From Spirochaetaceae bacterium (GTDB lineage: Bacteria > Spirochaetota > Spirochaetia > DSM-27196 > SLAA01): a stretch of 51,706 bases of DNA. Shown here piece by piece: positions 42,172-50,126 of the stretch. The notes under the pieces are model-generated. The model ran no database searches. It saw only the letters and a program-made list of their open reading frames with translations, and was not told where the DNA came from. Numbering within the stretch: position 1 is the stretch's first letter; every line of letters begins with the position of its first letter. The DNA lies in contig REEM01000199.1 in the NCBI GenBank assembly GCA_007695055.1, forward strand, positions 1 through 51,706, given 5' to 3'. The position numbers and the translations under genes were made by a program.

Positions 42172-43826
42172 AGCATGTCCCGTTTCCCCACGTCGCTGTC
42201 ATTCTCAAACCGCAAACTCTTGGCGGCTGCGATCACCCGCCCTATCTCAGGTGGAAGATCCCCTGGGCTGAACACTCCGTAACGGTTACGCGCGGCTTGA
42301 GCCGCCGCCGCCAAGGTCAAAACGCCAGCGCACGCGGCCTCAAAGGCCTCTGCGCCCCCGGCGCGGAAGGAGCCAATGCATCCGCAGAGAATATCACCGC
42401 TCCCGCCTGCTGCCAGAAGCGGATCTGCACCGTCGTAGACCGCGCAACGCCCGTCGGGCGCCATGATCCAGGTAACCGGGCCTTTGAGTACCACAACCGC
42501 ACCGAGAGATGCGGAGCATTCAGCGAGCATGGCCCGGCGTGAGGCGGCGTCCGGCGGTACCGGCCCAAAGCCCAGTCGCTCGAACTCACCGTGATGTGGT
42601 GTGAGTATCCAGCCAGCTACCGGAGACTCGGAGCCAAAAGCACTCTCACCAAGGAGCCGCCCTAAAGCGAACAATCCGTCGGCATCTATCACACCGGGCG
42701 GCAGGGCTCTCAACAAGCGCTGCAGCTGCTCCACCCTATCATGAGCTCGTCCCCAACCAGGGCCAACGATGGCTGATTTGAAGGTGCGGAACTCTGCAGC
42801 TACCGGAGCCTTGTCCCCAACGCCGGAGTTTGAAGCAACGACGGCGGGATCAAGCGACGTCATCCGCTGCAGCGCAGCAGCCTCACTGAAAAGCTGCACG
42901 TACCCGGCCCGACTGCGCAGAGCGGCATTACACGCCATAACCGCCGCGCCCGGGTACTCCTCCGAACCGGCAAACACCGCCAGCGCACCCCGTTGATACT
43001 TGTGTGCATAGGCGTCGAAATCCGGGACAAAACCGGCAAGGTCCTTTGCCTCAAGCAGAACGGCTCGGCGGCCGTGGGTGCTGAGTTCCGCCCCCGTCAC
43101 CGCTTTGGCGCTGAGCTCTGCCTGTATGAGTGCCGGAGGGAAGCCAAGAGGAACCATGCGAATAGAACCACACAGTGGGCGCGCGAGCTCGGTGTAGTAA
43201 CAGAGTTTAGGGAGCTCAACCGCAAGGGTGAGCTGAGCAGCAACAGCGACGCGGTCACCCCGAAAGTCGTCAGATACGCCGCTCGGAATGTCTATGGAGA
43301 CACGGCAAGCCGGAGCACGGTTAATTCGTTCCAGTAATGACACCGCCGCAGGGTGGAGGCTACCTCGCAAACCGGTGCCAAACACGCCGTCCACAATCAC
43401 CTGCGCTGACTCCAAGGCCAAGCGTGCTGCCTCGCTTTCGGCCCCGGCTGGCACCTGCGCGGCTTCACTTTCCTGACCTGCGTCCCAATGAATGGGCACA
43501 CCGAGCCGTCGCAAGATTTCTAGGTGAACTGCAGATGAGGAGCCAGGTTTGGGTTCAGCGGTGAGGAGTAGCTGTGGGCTGCCGCCAGCAAGACACAGCC
43601 ACATGCGTGCAAGCGCAAGTGCGTCACCCCCATTGTTTCCGGGGCCAGCAACAAACATAATCCGCACGCTCTCCGGGGTGTATCCCTGCTCGCGGACAAA
43701 CTGCACGAGTCCTTCCAAAAGAGAACGAGCGGCGTTCTCCATGAGAAGCAAACCCGAGATACCGTATTTTTCTTGAGATTCAAGGTCGATGTCTGACATT
43801 TCAGCCGAGTCTGGAACTGCGTACAC
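42168..43826 (-). CDS. nnr: Bifunctional NAD(P)HX epimerase/dehydratase
   Basis: 552 residues from GTG 43826 behind AAGGGGG. The N-terminal YjeF_N epimerase domain has GLLLMENAARSLLEG, FVAGPGNNGGDALALARMW and VDGVFGTGLRG; the C-terminal ADP/ATP-dependent dehydratase (ribokinase-like) domain has HKYQRGALAVFAGS, PGWGR, DADGLFAL, TPHHGEFERL and LAAGGSGDILCG. It repairs hydrated NAD(P)H in the cytoplasm. 21 bp after the lipoprotein gene and overlapping the next gene. Confidence 0.93.
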   Translation of the reverse strand: MYAVPDSAEMSDIDLESQEKYGISGLLLMENAARSLLEGLVQFVREQGYTPESVRIMFVAGPGNNGGDALALARMWLCLAGGSPQLLLTAEPKPGSSSAVHLEILRRLGVPIHWDAGQESEAAQVPAGAESEAARLALESAQVIVDGVFGTGLRGSLHPAAVSLLERINRAPACRVSIDIPSGVSDDFRGDRVAVAAQLTLAVELPKLCYYTELARPLCGSIRMVPLGFPPALIQAELSAKAVTGAELSTHGRRAVLLEAKDLAGFVPDFDAYAHKYQRGALAVFAGSEEYPGAAVMACNAALRSRAGYVQLFSEAAALQRMTSLDPAVVASNSGVGDKAPVAAEFRTFKSAIVGPGWGRAHDRVEQLQRLLRALPPGVIDADGLFALGRLLGESAFGSESPVAGWILTPHHGEFERLGFGPVPPDAASRRAMLAECSASLGAVVVLKGPVTWIMAPDGRCAVYDGADPLLAAGGSGDILCGCIGSFRAGGAEAFEAACAGVLTLAAAAQAARNRYGVFSPGDLPPEIGRVIAAAKSLRFENDSDVGKRDML

Positions 43827-43847
43827 AATGCCCCCTTGCTGGCGACC

Positions 43848-45092
43848 TTACTGGATAAGACTACGCATGAGACGATCACTCCTCCACCAGACGACATTCG
43901 CACCGTCTCTATTTGCCAGTAGCGCGGTAAGAATGCCCTCCGGGGAAACATGGAATGTGCGATAAAACATGCCTTTGTCGTCCACCACTATATTTCGCCG
44001 TCCAAGAACTCGCCCGGAGCTGTTCATAACCAGGAGCTGTGAGCGGCGTTCGTCCTCCCTGCTCAGCAGAAGAAAATGCTCACCCGGGGCCACTCCGACC
44101 AGTTCGTAGAGATGGCGCACCTCTTCGCGTTCAAAGATACTACTTCCAACAACGTTGTGCACATTTTCGGGGACATCGACATACCCTTCATAACGCCCAC
44201 TCTCTAAGTCGAGCCAGTACACGCGCGAAGCAAAGATCTCTATACCGTAGCGAGCGCCTGTTTCCGGATCCTGAGACTGGTAGTAGTAGTTCAAACTCAG
44301 GTACAGACGCGGCAACTCTCTGTCGGGCAGTATAGTCTCAAGGGTAGGAATATAGTCACCACCATCGTCGGGAAAGGGAAGCCTGTCCATTGGGATCTCG
44401 ACTGTGTATAAGGGATCACCCGCTGCGTTGAACCAGAAGATGAGCCATGTATCGAGCGTACGCGAAATCACTACAATCTCATCACGATCGGTTGTGTGAA
44501 GACTCTCGATATAAGGAAAGGGGCTTCCGCCAACGCCCTCCTGCCCAAGGTAGTCAAGCAAGGTACCATCTCGTCCAAAACGCAGTACCAGTCGGTTTAA
44601 ACTGACCTGGAGATCCTCGTCGTAACTTGCTCGTTCGGAAGGAAGTCGGTCTTCCACCAGGAGCGTGTTATCGGAGCTCAGCGCAATCTCACCAAGCTGG
44701 GTGAAGTGATACGGTACGGCCCGCCGGTTGCTCACAGTCTCATCCCGCTGAGTACTTTGTACCAGCACCGGTCGTGGGTTGTCATCGGGGTTATACACCA
44801 TTGATACCAGATCGCCGAACGAGGTAAAGGTCATGATCTTGTTGGCACTGCCGTTGGCAATAGCAAACATACCGTCGCGCATCACAATACGGGTTTTTGC
44901 CTGCAGAGGAGATCCCGGTGCATGAAAAAGGTCGAGCTCACTTTCCATGCGACCAATTGCAAGTTCAAAAAGATCCTCGCGTTCGAGCGCAACGACCTGC
45001 GACCGACTACAGCTGCCAAGCAAGAGGAGGAGGATAATGGCTGCCGAGCCCCAAAAGGCCATGTAAAGGGGGGGGGGTGTTTTTCGTGTCAC
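43848..45092 (-). CDS. Lipoprotein with beta-propeller-like body; C10 tract near the start
   Basis: 414 residues from GTG 45092. The signal sequence YMAFWGSAAIILLLLLGSC ends in a lipobox (LGSC, Cys 28). The body (MFAIANGSANKIMTFTSFGDLV, LFELAIGRMESELDLF, YHFTQLGEIALSSDNTLLVED, VISRTLDTWLIFWFNAAGDPL) has repeated strands with turn motifs like NHL/6-bladed propellers. Codons 6-9 are coded by ten C in a row on this strand; an in-frame ATG (codon 11) follows the tract. The promoter ends only 8 bases before the GTG. Heads the operon with nnr and the 178-residue gene. Function unknown. Confidence 0.75.
   Translation of the reverse strand: MTRKTPPPLYMAFWGSAAIILLLLLGSCSRSQVVALEREDLFELAIGRMESELDLFHAPGSPLQAKTRIVMRDGMFAIANGSANKIMTFTSFGDLVSMVYNPDDNPRPVLVQSTQRDETVSNRRAVPYHFTQLGEIALSSDNTLLVEDRLPSERASYDEDLQVSLNRLVLRFGRDGTLLDYLGQEGVGGSPFPYIESLHTTDRDEIVVISRTLDTWLIFWFNAAGDPLYTVEIPMDRLPFPDDGGDYIPTLETILPDRELPRLYLSLNYYYQSQDPETGARYGIEIFASRVYWLDLESGRYEGYVDVPENVHNVVGSSIFEREEVRHLYELVGVAPGEHFLLLSREDERRSQLLVMNSSGRVLGRRNIVVDDKGMFYRTFHVSPEGILTALLANRDGANVVWWRSDRLMRSLIQ
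45068..45077. repeat. Homopolymer G10 (C10 on the coding strand)
   Basis: Ten G at 45068-45077, inside codons 6-9 of the lipoprotein gene, between its GTG and the next in-frame ATG. The longest homopolymer I noticed in the window. Confidence 0.95.
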
Positions 45093-45100
45093 AGCCTTGG

Positions 45101-45130
45101 ATAATACCTGTCGCCGCTATTATCTGTCAA
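45101..45130 (-). promoter_or_regulatory. Sigma-70 promoter of the lipoprotein-nnr operon, predicted near-leaderless
   Basis: On the minus strand TTGACA (45130-45125), 18-bp spacer, TATTAT (45106-45101), then eight bases to GTG 45092. The -35 element lies 2 bp from the secA -35 on the opposite strand, so the two promoters are back to back and polymerases may compete. Confidence 0.8.
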
Positions 45131-45132
45131 TC

Positions 45133-45162
45133 TTGACCCCGCTTTCCTAATTCGGCTACAGT
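45133..45162 (+). promoter_or_regulatory. Sigma-70 promoter of secA, predicted leaderless
   Basis: TTGACC (45133-45138), 18-bp spacer, TACAGT (45157-45162), then five bases to ATG 45168. No Shine-Dalgarno stands apart from the -10. A leaderless secA would have no secM-like control. Confidence 0.7.
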
Positions 45163-45167
45163 GAGTC

Positions 45168-47957
45168 ATGGTTCAAAAGCTAATCGATGTTGTTTTCGGC
45201 TCCAAAAGCGAGCACGATCTTAAAAGACTCTTACCAATTCTCCATGCAATAAATGCTCGTGAGAACTGGGCTTTATCTCTTCAGGAAGAAGACTTCCCTA
45301 AAGAAACCGACAAACTCCGTCAACGGTATGCCGACGGCGAGTCGTTGGACGATATGCTTCCCGACGCCTATGCGCTCGCACGCGAAGCTGCCCGTCGTGT
45401 TTTGGGCGAACGCCTGTACGACGTGCAGCTCCTGGGTGGTATTGTCTTGCATCAAGGCAAGATCATGGAAATGAAAACGGGTGAGGGAAAAACAGTGACC
45501 TCTGTCACTGCCGCCTATCTCAACGCGCTTTCGGGTAAGGGCGTGCACCTTATCACGGTCAATGACTACCTTGCCGAGCGTGATGCCGGATGGATGGGGC
45601 CCATTTACAACTACCTTGGGCTTAGTGTCGGTGCGATACTCTCGCAGATGGAGGTCTCAGCACGGCAAGCAGCCTACGGCTGCGACATTACCTACGGTAC
45701 CAACAACGAGTTTGGATTCGACTATCTGCGTGACAATATGCGCTTTGATTCGGGCAGTAAGGTACAGCGGCATCACAACTACTGTATTGTTGACGAAATC
45801 GACTCAATCCTCGTTGACGAGGCACGGACTCCACTTATTATCTCCGGGCAAACCGAGGACGATACGCGTAAATACTCCGAGGTAAACCGCATCATTGGCG
45901 ACTTGATCGAGTGCGCCAAGGACCCTGAGACCGGAGACTATCCCGATGAGCCCGAGGGTGACTTCAAACTTGATGAAAAGGGTAAGCGTGTAAGCTTCAC
46001 CGATGAAGGACTGAATCACCTTGAAGCCCTCCTCCAACGACGCAAGATAATTAATGGGTCGCTCTTTGACGAGGAGAACTTTGAATACATTCACCATGTA
46101 ACACAGGCTGTACGGGCACACAAGCTTTACCACCATGACACCGAGTACGTGGTAAAGGATGGGCTCGTGCAGATTGTCGACGAGTTTACCGGGCGTATTT
46201 TGCACGGACGACGCTACTCCGAAGGGCTGCACCAAGCAATTGAGGCCAAGGAAGGCATTCGCATTGCACAACGCAACCGCACCCTCGCTACCATTACCTT
46301 CCAGAACTTCTTCCGTATGTACAAGAAGCTCTCGGGAATGACCGGTACCGCCGAGACCGAGTCCAAGGAGTTTGGAAATATTTATGGTCTTGATGTTGTC
46401 GTAATTCCGACGAACCGCCCCTTGGCACGACTTGACCAGGACGACGTCATTTATGTTGGTGAGAATGAGAAGTTCACCGCCATTGCAGAAGAGGTAAAAC
46501 GGGCTACTGACAAGGGTCAGCCTATGCTGATTGGTACCGTCTCAATTGAACGCTCGGAAAAACTCGCACACATGCTCACACGGCGCGGCGTTCGCCACGA
46601 AGTGCTGAATGCCAAGAACCATGCACGTGAAGCCCTCATTATAGCGGAGGCAGGCGCCAAGGGGTCGGTTACGATTGCCACGAACATGGCAGGACGTGGA
46701 ACCGACATCAAGTTGGGTGGGAATCCGGAGTTCCGTGCCCGCCGCAAGGTCGGTACCGAGGCAAGTGAGGAGGAGTACCAGGCCGCTTATGAGAAGGAGT
46801 TTGCAGCTTGGCGCAAGGACTACGAGGAAGTACAGCAGGCTGGCGGCCTCTACGTGCTGGGTACCGAGCGCCACGAGTCGCGCCGTATTGACAATCAGCT
46901 GCGTGGTCGTTCCGGACGTCAAGGTGACCCGGGCGAGTCCCGATTCTTCCTCTCCATGGATGACGACCTTATGCGGCTCTTTGGTAAGGGTTCGGTCAAT
47001 CTCAAGTCGCTCATGGAGAAGGGCCTCCCCGAGGGAGAACCCCTCAATCACCGCCTCATTAACAGAAGCATAGAAAAGGCGCAGCAAAAGGTTGAGGAAC
47101 GAAACTTCGACATTCGTAAACACCTGCTTGAGTATGACGATGTACTCAACGAACAGCGCAAGGTCATATACAGGCAACGCGACGAAATACTAGATGCTCC
47201 CGATCTTGTCGGACGAGTGCTCAATACTGCAACGGAAATCCTTGAGTCTTCCGCAGCCGAGTATCTTTCGGACCGCGGCAAGAATGAGCCAGCCTTCCTG
47301 AACCTCCTTGAACAGCTGAAACAAGAGCTGTTCTTTGTGTCAGAGCGTGACCAGGAGGAACTGGCCAAACTACCACCACAGAAACTTGTAGAGAGTCTGA
47401 CTGCAGAAATGGAGCAGAACCTGCGGGAGAAGGCCGAAATTGCAGGCTCAGAACGCTTTAATGTGGCGGTACGCTTTGAATACCTTCGCAACATTGACAA
47501 CCGTTGGCAAGATCACCTGGAGAATCTTGAAGCCCTGCGAGAAGCGGTATACCTGCGGAGTTATGCACAGCAGAATCCACTGCTCGAGTACAAACTTGAA
47601 GGCTTTCAGATTTTTGACGAGCTTATTCACGGCATTCGTACCGCGGTGGCCAAGAAGCTCTTTGCAATTAAGGCAGAGACCTTACAGCCGCAACGGTTCC
47701 ACCGTGCTCCTGTCTCCCGAACGACAGAGGTGCATTCCGGTATGCAGATGATTGGTGGTGGTGCGGCAGCTGCCGCAGCGGCGGGCGCTGCTCCTGCTGG
47801 CGCTGGTGCGGCGACAGCAACAGCAACCGCCGAAGCGCCAGCCAGCGCTGCCCGACCGTCGGGCGTTGTCACCCGAGGGATGGAAAAGGTAGGCCGCAAC
47901 GACCCCTGCCCATGCGGGAGCGGCAAAAAGTACAAGCACTGTCACGGGCGGGGATAG
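45168..47957 (+). CDS. secA: Preprotein translocase ATPase SecA
   Basis: 929 residues. SecA drives export of unfolded preproteins through SecYEG. Walker A MKTGEGKTVTS, DEIDSILVDEARTPLIISG, MAGRGTDIKLGG and GRSGRQGDPGESRFFLS are all intact. The Ala/Gly-rich linker (GGGAAAAAAAGAAPAGAGAA) near 865-890 is followed by the SEC-C zinc motif CPCGSGKKYKHCHG, which binds SecB or lipid. Clients in this window include FlaA, FMN-binding protein, lipoproteins and LepB substrates. Confidence 0.98.
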   Translation: MVQKLIDVVFGSKSEHDLKRLLPILHAINARENWALSLQEEDFPKETDKLRQRYADGESLDDMLPDAYALAREAARRVLGERLYDVQLLGGIVLHQGKIMEMKTGEGKTVTSVTAAYLNALSGKGVHLITVNDYLAERDAGWMGPIYNYLGLSVGAILSQMEVSARQAAYGCDITYGTNNEFGFDYLRDNMRFDSGSKVQRHHNYCIVDEIDSILVDEARTPLIISGQTEDDTRKYSEVNRIIGDLIECAKDPETGDYPDEPEGDFKLDEKGKRVSFTDEGLNHLEALLQRRKIINGSLFDEENFEYIHHVTQAVRAHKLYHHDTEYVVKDGLVQIVDEFTGRILHGRRYSEGLHQAIEAKEGIRIAQRNRTLATITFQNFFRMYKKLSGMTGTAETESKEFGNIYGLDVVVIPTNRPLARLDQDDVIYVGENEKFTAIAEEVKRATDKGQPMLIGTVSIERSEKLAHMLTRRGVRHEVLNAKNHAREALIIAEAGAKGSVTIATNMAGRGTDIKLGGNPEFRARRKVGTEASEEEYQAAYEKEFAAWRKDYEEVQQAGGLYVLGTERHESRRIDNQLRGRSGRQGDPGESRFFLSMDDDLMRLFGKGSVNLKSLMEKGLPEGEPLNHRLINRSIEKAQQKVEERNFDIRKHLLEYDDVLNEQRKVIYRQRDEILDAPDLVGRVLNTATEILESSAAEYLSDRGKNEPAFLNLLEQLKQELFFVSERDQEELAKLPPQKLVESLTAEMEQNLREKAEIAGSERFNVAVRFEYLRNIDNRWQDHLENLEALREAVYLRSYAQQNPLLEYKLEGFQIFDELIHGIRTAVAKKLFAIKAETLQPQRFHRAPVSRTTEVHSGMQMIGGGAAAAAAAGAAPAGAGAATATATAEAPASAARPSGVVTRGMEKVGRNDPCPCGSGKKYKHCHGRG

Positions 47958-48033
47958 AAGCCAACGGCGCGAGAACCGGACGGGAGAGAACGTCGGTGCT
48001 GAGCCATAGAGACCATGCTGAGCCGCAGAGGGG

Positions 48034-48062
48034 CCGATGCGCTAGTTTAAGTAGCGCATCGG
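48034..48062. terminator. Inverted repeat spanning the 3' end of the M23 peptidase gene
   Basis: CCGATGCGCTA (48034-48044) with TAGCGCATCGG (48052-48062), 7-base loop; an 11-bp perfect stem that includes the stop codon of the minus-strand gene. No U-tract. Lies in the gap between secA and the converging peptidase and may end both transcripts. Otherwise 47958-48033 holds only two GCTGAGCC copies. Confidence 0.5.
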
Positions 48063-49517
48063 ATCTACAAAGGTTCCGTTTCGAATAATTGAGAAATGCA
48101 GGTGCGGACCGGTGCTGCGACCGGTATTTCCCATGTTACCAATGCGCTGGCCCTGGCTTACACGCTGCCCTACCCGAACACTCCACGAATCAAGATGTGC
48201 GTACAGAGTTTGATAGCCTTTATCATGTCGGATAATAACGAACCGTCCGTAGTTTCCTGGCTGGCTCTCAACATGAACCACAGTGCCCGACATAGCTGCC
48301 ACAACCGGTGTACCAGGAACATTTGCAAGATCTATACCGTTATGAAAACGGCGCACGCCGGTGAAGGGATCCCGCCGCATGCCGAATCCTGAGGTAAATC
48401 GGCCGCGTGCAGGCCACCTGAATGCGTCACCGAGTACTATCGCAAGCTCGGTTTGATTCATTCGCGCATCAGGTACAAAGAGCACCTCGCCGGTACGAAT
48501 ACTGGTGCTAAGCAGGTCATTTGCGTCCAGAATAGCAGTTGCCGATGTACCGTAGCTTAAAGCAATACTCTCTAAAGTATCGCCGCGCTTTACGGTATAG
48601 AGCAGTCCGTCGCGGTTGGGAATACGTAGCTCCTGCCCAATTTGCATACGCCGTACATCATCGAGCTGGTTGAAACTTACAAGCGTGTCCATTCGCAGAC
48701 CATGCCGTGATGCAATAGCGGACAGTGTATCACCGGAGACCATTCGGTAATCGCTCACTTCAAGCGCACTGAACTGTGCGGGATCTACCTGTATATGCTC
48801 ACCTATCACGTCGAAATCGCTACGAGGTTCGATATAGTTAGACAGTACACCTCGAATCTCTGCGGTTTGAGGAAGACCGTAGACCGAACGTGTAGTCAAA
48901 AGCTCATCCATGAGGCTCCCAGGACCCATGGTCTGGGCAATGAGAAAGGCAGAAAAGATAACAGCCATAAGGAAGGCAAGATCAAGATCTCGCCGCCTGT
49001 CGGAAATAGCACCTACAAGGTGATGTGCACCAAGACTCACAGCTCCACCAGCTCCGTTGAGGACTGCAGGTAGGCCCGAAAGCTGTACCTGCCCCAAGCC
49101 GAACGCGCGCGAGGCAGATGGCCGTGTGGCGAATGAGCGAGAAACGAATGAGCGCGGCGCCCCGTAGCCTAATGTGGCTTTTTTGGTTGCTGAGGTAGGC
49201 GAGACACGCCGTTTGCGCTGATACCGGGCGATCAAGGTGCCCCAATGAGCTCGAATATGCGCGACAATTCCGGTCTTTTCTCCTTCAAAGGAGTAAGAGG
49301 AGTTTAGCTGTTGCCGGGTAGCTACGGTCTTTCGACGCCGACGCCGCGCAGTAGTCCGTTGTTGGGCTACTGCCAAAAGGCCTTCAGTCCGATTAGTAGC
49401 CTTAAACCGCAGAATGCGATCTATCACATCTCCTCCACCGGAGAGAGGTTTCTTCATGCGCGACAAGGTCATGCGACCACGGCGTTTTATGGATTGTTCT
49501 TCAATTACCGATATCAT
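48042..49517 (-). CDS. LysM-M23 peptidoglycan endopeptidase with a long basic N-terminus
   Basis: 491 residues from ATG 49517 (ATG 49472 is possible). Residues 1-175 are strongly basic (TTARRRRRKTVATR; repeated RSFVSRSFATRPSASRAFG), then one TM helix near 180-200 (LAFLMAVIFSAFLIAQTMG). Two LysM domains follow: YRMVSGDTLSAIASRHG and YTVKRGDTLESIALSYG. The M23 domain has FHNGIDLANVPGTPV (H-x3-D), VIIRHDKGYQTLYAHL and HLHFSI, with all LytM zinc ligands present. The membrane-anchored periplasmic domain should cut peptidoglycan cross-links or activate amidases. The N-terminal part would be cytoplasmic, far longer than usual in the family. Confidence 0.88.
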   Translation of the reverse strand: MISVIEEQSIKRRGRMTLSRMKKPLSGGGDVIDRILRFKATNRTEGLLAVAQQRTTARRRRRKTVATRQQLNSSYSFEGEKTGIVAHIRAHWGTLIARYQRKRRVSPTSATKKATLGYGAPRSFVSRSFATRPSASRAFGLGQVQLSGLPAVLNGAGGAVSLGAHHLVGAISDRRRDLDLAFLMAVIFSAFLIAQTMGPGSLMDELLTTRSVYGLPQTAEIRGVLSNYIEPRSDFDVIGEHIQVDPAQFSALEVSDYRMVSGDTLSAIASRHGLRMDTLVSFNQLDDVRRMQIGQELRIPNRDGLLYTVKRGDTLESIALSYGTSATAILDANDLLSTSIRTGEVLFVPDARMNQTELAIVLGDAFRWPARGRFTSGFGMRRDPFTGVRRFHNGIDLANVPGTPVVAAMSGTVVHVESQPGNYGRFVIIRHDKGYQTLYAHLDSWSVRVGQRVSQGQRIGNMGNTGRSTGPHLHFSIIRNGTFVDPMRYLN

Positions 49518-49530
49518 AGTAGTCTACATA

Positions 49531-49559
49531 TCGACAATCTTACAAGCACATATTATAGT
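49531..49559 (+). promoter_or_regulatory. Sigma-70 promoter of lepB-PBP
   Basis: TCGACA (49531-49536), 17-bp spacer, TATAGT (49554-49559); start near 49566 leaves a leader of about 9 nt before ATG 49575. It overlaps the divergent peptidase promoter. Confidence 0.6.
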
Positions 49560-49581
49560 AAGCCGCGAAACTCGATGATAA
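49552..49581 (-). promoter_or_regulatory. Sigma-70 promoter of the M23 peptidase gene
   Basis: On the minus strand TTATCA (49581-49576), 18-bp spacer, TATAAT (49557-49552), about 30-nt leader. Shares bases with the lepB promoter and start codon, so the two cannot fire together on the same DNA. Confidence 0.6.
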
Positions 49582-50126
49582 CTCGAGCCGCAAAGAAAGG
49601 CCCAACCTGGACTCCCCTCCCTGCAATTCTCGTTGCTGTGGTAATGGCTATTCTATTTAGCGTTTTTATGTTTGAACCTATTTCGGTCGACGGTGCATCA
49701 ATGGAGCCGGGTATAGCACGCGGGCGCACGGTAATTGTGCTTCGGGTCGCATATGGTTTACGACTTCCGTTCTCCAAGCGGTATCTTATACAATGGAAGA
49801 GCCCGGAAAGAGATGCTATCATTGTGTTTAGAGCTCCCGACGGTAAACAGTGGCTCATGAAGCGCGTGGCTGTAGCAGTAGATGAAAGCATTCAGATCCA
49901 CGGGGACAAAATGACAGTGAACAATAACTCATTTCTGTTAGAACCAAGCATTGCGAGGGAACTGTCACGCTATGAAAGAATACCCACCGGCTTTGTCTTC
50001 GTTCTCGGCGATAATCTGCCGGTATCTAGAGACTCACGCCATTTTGGTTTGGTTCCACATTCAAGCGTCCTGGGGCGAGTTATTCTAGTGCCTCAGGCAG
50101 GCCTGCATGAAAGGGACAATCAGTAA
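49575..50126 (+). CDS. lepB: Signal peptidase I
   Basis: 183 residues from ATG 49575; a longer frame runs back through the divergent gene and is rejected. One TM helix (about 15-33), then box B SVDGASMEPG with nucleophile S42, box D DAIIVFRAPDG and KRVAV with general base K96, box E GDNLPVSRDSRHFGLVP. It cuts Sec signal peptides at the membrane. Short for LepB but with all catalytic boxes. Its stop overlaps the next ATG by one base (TAATG). Confidence 0.93.
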   Translation: MITRAAKKGPTWTPLPAILVAVVMAILFSVFMFEPISVDGASMEPGIARGRTVIVLRVAYGLRLPFSKRYLIQWKSPERDAIIVFRAPDGKQWLMKRVAVAVDESIQIHGDKMTVNNNSFLLEPSIARELSRYERIPTGFVFVLGDNLPVSRDSRHFGLVPHSSVLGRVILVPQAGLHERDNQ

